A DNA stretch of 64,000 nt from Heterohyrax brucei (Eukaryota > Chordata > Mammalia > Hyracoidea > Procaviidae). The stretch covers positions 223,095,323 to 223,159,322 of the forward strand of contig CM053140.1 of NCBI GenBank assembly GCA_028571685.1, given 5' to 3'. A model generated the notes under the pieces. The model ran no database searches. It had not been told where the DNA came from and worked only from the letters and a program-made list of their open reading frames with translations. The translations under genes and the position numbers were made by a program. Shown one piece after another: positions 58,022-64,000 of the stretch; within the stretch, counting starts at the first letter, position 1, and every line of letters starts with the position of its first letter.

Positions 58022-58546
58022 TGTTATGGATTGAATGTGTTCCTTAAAAAAATGTGTAACAAGTTGGCTGCACCATAATTTCTCATATTGTGTTCCATGT
58101 TGGAATTCCTGCCTCTATGATGTTAAGAAGGATGCATGCCAAGCCAAGCCAAGTGCCATCAAGTCGGATCCAACTTGGTAGCAGTTATTTTGCTAGAGTA
58201 GGATTCAATGTGTTAGTTTGTCTTGTGCCTTGAGGCAGTCTTTTGAGCTATACAGGGAAAATCTGGCAGAGAGATTTAAGAATCTCACACCATCAAGAAA
58301 ACAGCAGTGGGAGAAGAACAGGTCTTCAGACCTGAGGTTCCTGTGCCAAGATGTCCCCTGAACAAAGACTGATGTAACACAAGAACTTTCCTCCAAAGCC
58401 ACCAACAAAGGGGAAAGCCTTCCCCTGGACCGGACATCCTGAACTTGGACTTGTAGCCTACTGGACTGTGTAAGAATAAACACTTCTCTTTCAACGCCAT
58501 CCACTTTGTGATATTTCTGTTAGAGCAGCAGTAGCTGACTAAAACA
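58022..58546 (+). mobile_element. Solo LTR (MaLR-like family A), with tail-like insert
   Basis: TGTTATGGATTGAATGTG to CTGACTAAAACA with GAATAAACACTTCTC near the end. Same family as 39221-39723 and 47424-47941. No convincing target duplication: the left flank is altered by the 21-bp tail insert. The middle part differs from the other family members. Confidence 0.85.
58138..58178 (-). mobile_element. About 41-bp tail-only insertion in LTR
   Basis: Reads GCCAAGCCAAGCCAAGTGCC and then AAGTCGGATCCAACTTGG. This is the reverse complement of the GGATCC...GGCACTTGGC core found elsewhere, with the TTGGC unit repeated. Target duplication not clear. Confidence 0.65.
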
Positions 58547-58782
58547 CCTACTAAAAAGTGAGCTTGTTTAAACAAAAATTACAAAGTACAAATTACTTAA
58601 TTTACTAATTTGAGAGCCAGTATTTTGACAAGTCATGGTAGAAACTATCCAGTCCAAATGTACAGTGATACTGGAGTTTAAAAGAAAATATTAGGACTTC
58701 ATGAAAACACACAAGTATGAACTACAAATGAAAATGTTCAGCTTAAGGAATGATTAATTTACAAAGAACTCCCTATGTATTT
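58547..58782. other. Stretch without recognised feature
   Basis: AT-rich, no feature seen. Confidence 0.45.
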
Positions 58783-58985
58783 ACTTTTGCTGTCAAACTG
58801 ATTCTGACTCACAGCGATCCCATGTTTCAGAGTAGAGCTGTGTTCATAGGATTTTCAGCAGCTCGATATAATCTTATAGATGTGGAGCACCAGGCCTTTC
58901 TTTAACGATGCTGCTGGTAGATTCCAACTCCAGTGTTTTGGTTACTAACCAAATAGTTTGTAGAAACTATTTGTACCATCCAGAT
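58783..58985 (-). mobile_element. AfroSINE, third (middle-insert) subtype
   Basis: Has an internal passage (TTCATAGGATTTTCAGCAGC, then GTGGAGCACCAGGCCTTTCT) unlike both short and long copies. Related to the block at 11090-11130 and to 63471-63631. Confidence 0.82.
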
Positions 58986-59647
58986 TAGTCTATACATCAA
59001 CTAGAGCTCCCAGAAAATAGGTTGTGGACACTCATTTGCAATTCTTTACTCATTAAAGAATTAGGAAAAAAAAAATTTCACTTGTAGCCAAGGGGGAAAA
59101 AAACTAGTGATATCCAGATCTCTCTTCTTTGGCTCAGTCCCAGTTCTGGAGATTCCACTCCATTTATCCACACTGGTCTTTTTAAGATAATGTTTCCATG
59201 CATCGAGGTCCTTATTACTATATGAAGAATTTTCTCAGTATTTACAGTTGCTAAAAGCTCATTCTCAGCTTTAAGTCCTAAGTGTTTTCCAAGGGTACCT
59301 CCTTCCAACACACTCTGCCAAATGTGTGTTAATTACTTGCCACCTGAGGAATAACTACTCTATTTGTCTGCTTGCTGCTACAATTTAGCTCTCTAATCTG
59401 AGTTGTCTATGTAATCAGCATTCTCCCCACAGTGGATTGTCGGTATCCTGGGGGTGACAAGAGGTATTTCTTGACTTTCTTGAGTAAAAATATTGTTTTC
59501 AATGTTGGGGTCTGATCTAAAAGTAAATTCCCCATAGAGTAGAAACATTGACTTCATTCGTTCTTTCACAAGTTGCTACTGAGGCCCTGGAAATATAACT
59601 ACGAACAACAACAACAACAAAAATACAGCCCCTGTAGTCTAGTGTAA
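58986..59647. other. Mostly unrecognised DNA
   Basis: No gene. A (AAC)n run at 59605-59622 is the only simple repeat. Confidence 0.45.
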
Positions 59648-59853
59648 AAGAGCCCTGAATGGCATAAAGATTAAATGCTCTGCTGCTAACGAAAATGTTG
59701 GTAGTTTGAATCCATCCATTGACTCCATGCGAGAAAGACCTGGTGATCTGCTTCCACAAAAATTATGGCCTAGAAAACCTTATGGGGGCAGATCTACTCT
59801 GTCATATGGAGTCTCTGAAGTGGAAAATTGACTCAAAGGCTACTAACAATAGT
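59648..59853 (+). mobile_element. AfroSINE, long subtype
   Basis: Plus copy with GAAAGACCTGGTGATCTGCT internal segment and tail GACTCAAAGGCTACTAACAAT. Confidence 0.88.
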
Positions 59854-60159
59854 CTAGTGTGAAAGTCAGTGACTTATTTAATAACTTCAATAAAGAATTT
59901 TGAATGCTTTAGACAGGAAAAATATAAGATAATACAGGAAGGTGACATAGGGGGCCTTAATGTAGTTTAGGAAAAACTTCCTAGAGGAAGTGATATTTAA
60001 GCTGAGTAAGAGCTAGCAAAATTATAAGAAGAAGCTGAGGGAGGGAATGTGAAACAGTGCATGCAAAGGCCCCGAAGCAGAGACTGAGAGTACAAGGTAT
60101 TTGTAGAAATGGTCAGAACATTAAAAAGACATCAGTAGGTCTGCAAATATTTGTAGGGA

Positions 60160-60255
60160 CTTGGAAACTCTGTGGGGGCAGTTCTACTCTATCTTACAGG
60201 CCACTGAGTCAGAATTAACTCTATGGCAATAGCTTGGTTTTTGGTTTACTCCGTG
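60160..60255 (+). mobile_element. AfroSINE 3' half
   Basis: 5'-truncated plus copy from GGAAACTCTGTGGGGGCAG to tail TAGCTTGGTTTTTGGTTT. Confidence 0.82.
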
Positions 60256-60315
60256 GCAGACACTGTTCTATATCTAGGGTTACAACCTCAAATGTGACAG
60301 ATATCATTGTCCTTA

Positions 60316-60478
60316 AAAAAGAAAATTTGCTGTCAAGTAAATTCTGACTCATAGTGACCCTGTAGAACAACATGGTACCGTCCATAGGGTTTCCAAGGAG
60401 TACCTAGTGGACTCCAACTGCAGACCGTTGGGGTTATCAGCCATAGCTCTTAGCCACCGTGCCAACAGGGTTTCCCTT
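60316..60478 (-). mobile_element. AfroSINE, short subtype
   Basis: Minus copy with CATAGGGTTTCCAAGGAGTAC and GCCACCGTGCCAACAGGG (A-box complement). Confidence 0.88.
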
Positions 60479-61127
60479 AGGATACTTAAATCCTAGTTGG
60501 AAAGACAGACAACAAACAGAAATATTAATAAGATAATTTAATGTACTGATAAATTTATTGAGGAGAATAAGATAATGAGAAAGAGACGTGAGTGGGTTAG
60601 AATGAGGCTACAGTCACCAAGGTGGTCCGGAATACCTATCCACAGGAAAGAACATTGGCATTGAGGTCTATGTGTCCAGATGACAAAAACGTGAGGAGAC
60701 AAAATCATCAAGAGGCTTGAAAGCCCTGCTGAGGAGTTCAGGCTTTGTCCCAAGGGCAATGGGAAAACAGTAGAGGCTTTTAAATGGAGGGGTAACTTAA
60801 TTTTTTTAATGATGATTATTTTGGCTAGGCTGTAGAGTCTTGATTGGTGACAATAAGACAGAATTTCTAATCAAGACTATATATCCTAACCAAGACAGCA
60901 CTTGGCAATTTGGTCCAAGGGGTGGGGACTATAAGGACTGAGTCCAGAAACAATTAAGAAATTGAATTGATTGACTTGTTGGTTGAGTTGTTGTGGCAAA
61001 TAAGGAAGAGAGAAGAATGGGAGAAGATATTTTTTCTTTTCTGCCTTGAGAAGCTAGGTGACCGGTAGGACCATCTACAAAGAAAGAGAGATGAAAATGA
61101 TGGGCTTAACTTTGGATGTGTTGGATT

Positions 61128-61302
61128 TGCAGTACCTATGGCAGCACAGTGCTTAAGAACCTGGCTGTTAACCAAAAGGTGGGCAGTTTAAATTCAGCAG
61201 CTGCTCCTTGGAAACCCTGGTGGGCTGGTTCATGCTGTCCTTTAGGATCACTATAAGCCATAACCAACTTGACAGCAACAGCTTTTTTTTTTTTTTTTTT
61301 TT
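61128..61302 (+). mobile_element. AfroSINE, short subtype, with 20-T tail
   Basis: Plus copy, GCAGCACAGTGC (A box) and tail CAACTTGACAGCAACAGC followed by 20 T at 61283-61302. Confidence 0.9.
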
Positions 61303-61420
61303 GGTGATATATCAGGTAGATGTATTCAGAAAGATGTTGAACAGAAGTAGCTGTGCTCAGAAGAAAGGTCTGGAATTGAGAATTATCAAAAGAAGTTGAA
61401 ATAATTGAAGTCCAAGTAGT

Positions 61421-61788
61421 CTTGGACATGAAAAAAATCTCACATAACACCCTGAAGAATGCAAAACTTTGGCCACTCAGGAGTGTGACCCTTTCCATGT
61501 CCAAAATTATGCACACTAGACATCTTGTAAACACACAGCCTGGCAGTTGTTGAAAAGCCTGGCCCAGCACACTATTACTTTCATTCTGCAAAATTTATTA
61601 AATATCTAGCATGCATAAGGCCCTATATAGACATGGTACAAGGCATTAGCCATATCTCTTAATACAAGTTGTGTTTAGGAGGCCAAGGCTGTACATAGGA
61701 TGCTAACGAGGCCAAGGATGTGTATTTTTGGTTGATGATTGATTTTTTAAAAATATTTTCTGTGTTGGCTAGTAACAACATAAATAAT
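61421..61788. other. Stretch without clear feature
   Basis: No gene or certain repeat. Confidence 0.4.
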
Positions 61789-61789
61789 A

Positions 61790-61815
61790 GACTTGATGGC
61801 AGTAGGTTTGGGTTA
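61790..61815 (+). mobile_element. Tail-only AfroSINE-like fragment
   Basis: GACTTGATGGCAGTAGG, then TTTGGGTTA, the end of an AfroSINE (as at 37031-37055) without any body. Confidence 0.55.
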
Positions 61816-62159
61816 TGTGCTAATCATTGCACTGAATATTTAGAATCAAATGATAAATAAGCTTCTATTCCTACGTCCAAGAAGCTCACAGGCAGTGGTG
61901 GAACTAATCATATAGGGAAATGATAATAAAACATTACAATATATGATGAGATAGGTGAAGGCTATCATGGGGACACAGAAGATGGAGCAATCAATTTTGG
62001 CAGGAGATGCAGCATGGTGAGGAACACTACCAAGAAGAGGTGGTGAGCTTGATCCAAGTTTGTAGTAACTTCCACACTCTAAGACATAGACAGGTTGTGT
62101 CAAGTCATTGCACTAACCCTAAATCAGCTCTAACATGTATAAAGACTCCAAAACTCTTT
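61816..62159 (+). repeat. Probable ancient mammalian repeat
   Basis: AAGAAGCTCACAGGCAGTGG and TAGGTGAAGGCTATCATGG resemble the block at 59990-61420. Low certainty. Confidence 0.35.
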
Positions 62160-62328
62160 AAACCAAATCAACCAAGCCCACATCATAAATCAATTCTGAC
62201 TCATAGCAACCCTACAGGACAGAGTAGAACTGTACCACAGAGTTTCCAAGGAGCACCTAGTGAATTCCAACGGCTGACTTTTTGGTTTGCAACCATAGCA
62301 CTTAACCATTATGCCACCAGGATTTCCC
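62160..62328 (-). mobile_element. AfroSINE, short subtype
   Basis: Minus copy from AACCAAATCAACCAAGCCC to GCCACCAGGATTTCC. Confidence 0.9.
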
Positions 62329-62346
62329 CAAAACTCTTTAGTGTTC

Positions 62347-62901
62347 TGTGATGGTTAAGACTGTGGGTCAACTTGACTGCACCAATGTTTTGGCAGCGGT
62401 ATACAATGGCAGGGGTGGGCCCTGTGATGGCTCACAGTCCAACCTCAATCTTCATCTCCCTGCCTTCTGCGTCTTACTTCCTTCTGTTCACGTTGCCAGC
62501 AGCTCTTGCTATCTTCCCTTTTTATGTCCGGTTTGTGGGACTTGATCTAGCAGCTGTTGGATTCACCAACACCCACAGTCTGCGAGTATAAGTCTTATTC
62601 TCTGACCTGCCAATCCTGGGTTCCTCCAGCTCTTGCAGCTCTGTGAATCAGCTGAAACCTTGAAATCTTGCCTGTCATCTTTGGATTCACTGACCTACAC
62701 AGCACATGATCTGGAACTTTAATCTCTGACCTGCTGACCTTGGGTTCACCACCTTTCACAGCTGTGTGAGGCTGGTACTCCAAACCAGGACTTGGGACAT
62801 TTCAACTTCTACAACTGTGTGAGTTCCTTCCTTTATATAAATCTTTATAGATATTATACAGGTTACTGGTTTCGCTTCCCTAGAGACCCCAGCCTAAGAC
62901 A
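62347..62901 (+). mobile_element. ERVL/MaLR-type solo LTR with near-perfect target duplication
   Basis: 555 bp: TGTGATGGTTAAGACTGTGG start, TATATAAATCTTTATAGA near the end, and CCTAGAGACCCCAGCC, then TAAGACA. Flanks TGTTC (62342-62346) and GGTTC (62902-62906) match at four of five bases. No internal genes. Confidence 0.82.
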
Positions 62902-63470
62902 GGTTCGTTAAGTTCTCATGGGCTTGTAGGTATTTTGAATGTATTTCAAAGACTGCAATAATGAAAGTCTTAAGATACTGATGAAAAATAATTCAATTAA
63001 ATATTAGCTTACTACCACCTAATATCTGTCAGGTAACTGCGAATGTTCTAAGCTGTAACACTGGAAAGCTAGAGACTGTTAACAGGAACTGCTGATAATT
63101 TGCCCTTGCACCCAGGTTAACATTAAACTAGAGAAGTGCTGGGTGCCTCATCTGCAGATTAGGTTAATGATGTGACACTGTCCATGTTATGACGATGCGT
63201 GTCACGAGGTTTTAGAAGCACATCAGGCCCTCAGGAGTATCCTAAGTATTAGACCTGGCAACACTATTAATATACACTTTGGGCTACATCTTTAATGCAG
63301 ATCTTATATTTGAAGTACGTAACATTAGACAAAGCTTCTTGGATATCCCATGACTTTATAATTAGTTAGCAACATTACTATCTATGAATAAACTTATTGA
63401 ATAGAAAGCATGATCAAAGCCACATTATTGGTGGAGCAAGTCAGAATTCTCACCTGACTGACGTGGGTAA
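62902..63470. other. Single-copy-looking DNA
   Basis: No recognised feature. Confidence 0.5.
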
Positions 63471-63631
63471 AAACAAACAAAAAATCAGCTGCCATTGAGT
63501 CAATTCCAGCTCATGGTGACCCCATGAGTTTTCAGTGGTTGTTTTTTTAGAAGCAGATCAAAAGGCACACAACCTCCAAACTTACAGCTATCTGGCAAGT
63601 ACATTAACCATTTGACAACCTGGGGACTCCT
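63471..63631 (-). mobile_element. AfroSINE, third (middle-insert) subtype
   Basis: Minus copy with GAGTTTTCAGTGGTTG and TAGAAGCAGATCAAAAGG, the module shared with 58783-58985. Confidence 0.82.
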
Positions 63632-63689
63632 AATGTGGATAAAGAAAAGCAATAAGAAAGTCATGATATAGAAACCAAATAAGAACAAC

Positions 63690-63846
63690 TAAAAAAACCA
63701 AACCCATTGCTGCCAAGTCCATTCTGACTCAGAGCAACCCTATAGGACAAAGTAGAACTGTCCCCATAGACTTCCATGAGGTACTGGGTTGGTTTGAACT
63801 GCTGATCTTTTGGTCAGCAGCCGTAGCACTTAACCACTATGTCATA
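63690..63846 (-). mobile_element. AfroSINE, short subtype
   Basis: Minus copy from AAACCAAACCCATTGCTGCC to CACTTAACCACTATGTCA. One of the better preserved copies. Confidence 0.92.
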
Positions 63847-64000
63847 TGTAGAAGCAAGACACAGATTGGCTAAGGATGCGATTAATTAGCAGAGATTACC
63901 CAGAATCCAAGGATGACGTTGAAATTAAAAGGTGTTTTGAATCCTAACAATATAATATTATTTAGTCTTTAAGCTGGTTCTGGCTTCAAACACCATTTAT
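63847..64000. other. Right edge, no feature seen
   Basis: AT-rich DNA. Nothing supported. Confidence 0.5.

Larger units (their letters stand above)
59990..61420 (+). repeat. Ancient mammalian repeat block with three nested AfroSINEs
   Basis: Pieces at 59990-60160, 60480-61125 and 61310-61420 (CTTCCTAGAGGAAGTGATAT, then GCAAAGGCCCCGAAGCAGAG, GGAGTTCAGGCTTTGTCCC and TAACTTTGGATGTGTTGG) read as one diverged family that also appears at 35670 and 48540. I cannot name it with confidence. Confidence 0.5.

Overview
The window looks like non-coding DNA from a placental mammal, most likely an afrotherian and probably an elephant-type (proboscidean) genome. The evidence is the repeat content: about twenty copies of a tRNA-box SINE that I recognise as AfroSINE, an RTE-class LINE whose 3' tail resembles the SINE tail, and lineage-specific L1 elements. 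They sit on a background of older mammalian repeats (L2, old L1, MaLR/ERVL-type LTRs, an RTE fragment, a possible MIR). No database search was possible, so all family names are recognition calls. I found no supportable host protein-coding exon, tRNA, rRNA, CRISPR array or operon. Every long open frame lies in, or antisense to, a transposable element.

Layout. 1-10.8 kb: a plus-strand L1 cut by the left window edge and ending near 6605, directly abutting a second plus-strand L1 remnant (6606-10775). 10.8-12.35 kb: an afrotherian repeat block, a decayed 22-bp minisatellite and an RTE 3' end. 12.36-27.08 kb: one old minus-strand L1 split by an RTE insertion (12663-13193, 8-bp target duplication) and by a 7.2-kb full-length L1 (16629-23855). 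27.27-33.86 kb: an L2 element interrupted by another repeat, which is itself interrupted by an L1 that carries an LTR fragment and an internal deletion. 33.9-50 kb: AfroSINE-rich DNA with solo LTRs, an old L1, a mariner transposon with both TA sites (41586-42972), another RTE and single-copy-looking DNA. 50186-57267: a full-length minus-strand L1 with a perfect 18-bp target duplication. 57.3-64 kb: AfroSINEs, two LTRs and old repeats.

Functional logic. Nothing here works as a host pathway. The 'genes' are dead retrotransposon ORF1/ORF2 copies (L1, RTE) and a dead mariner transposase. AfroSINEs have no protein and presumably borrowed an RTE-type reverse transcriptase, judged by the similar 3' tails. 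The nesting gives a relative order: L2 and old L1 first, then MaLR-type LTRs, the mariner and older L1s, then younger L1s and RTE/AfroSINE.

The most unusual signal is a set of very short insertions (about 21-49 bp). They consist only of a SINE/RTE-like 3' tail with a shared GGCACTTGG core that none of the full-length AfroSINEs here carries. One (53100-53132) is flanked by a perfect 9-bp target duplication inside an L1. The mariner also carries a second copy of its own 5'-leader segment inside the transposase region.
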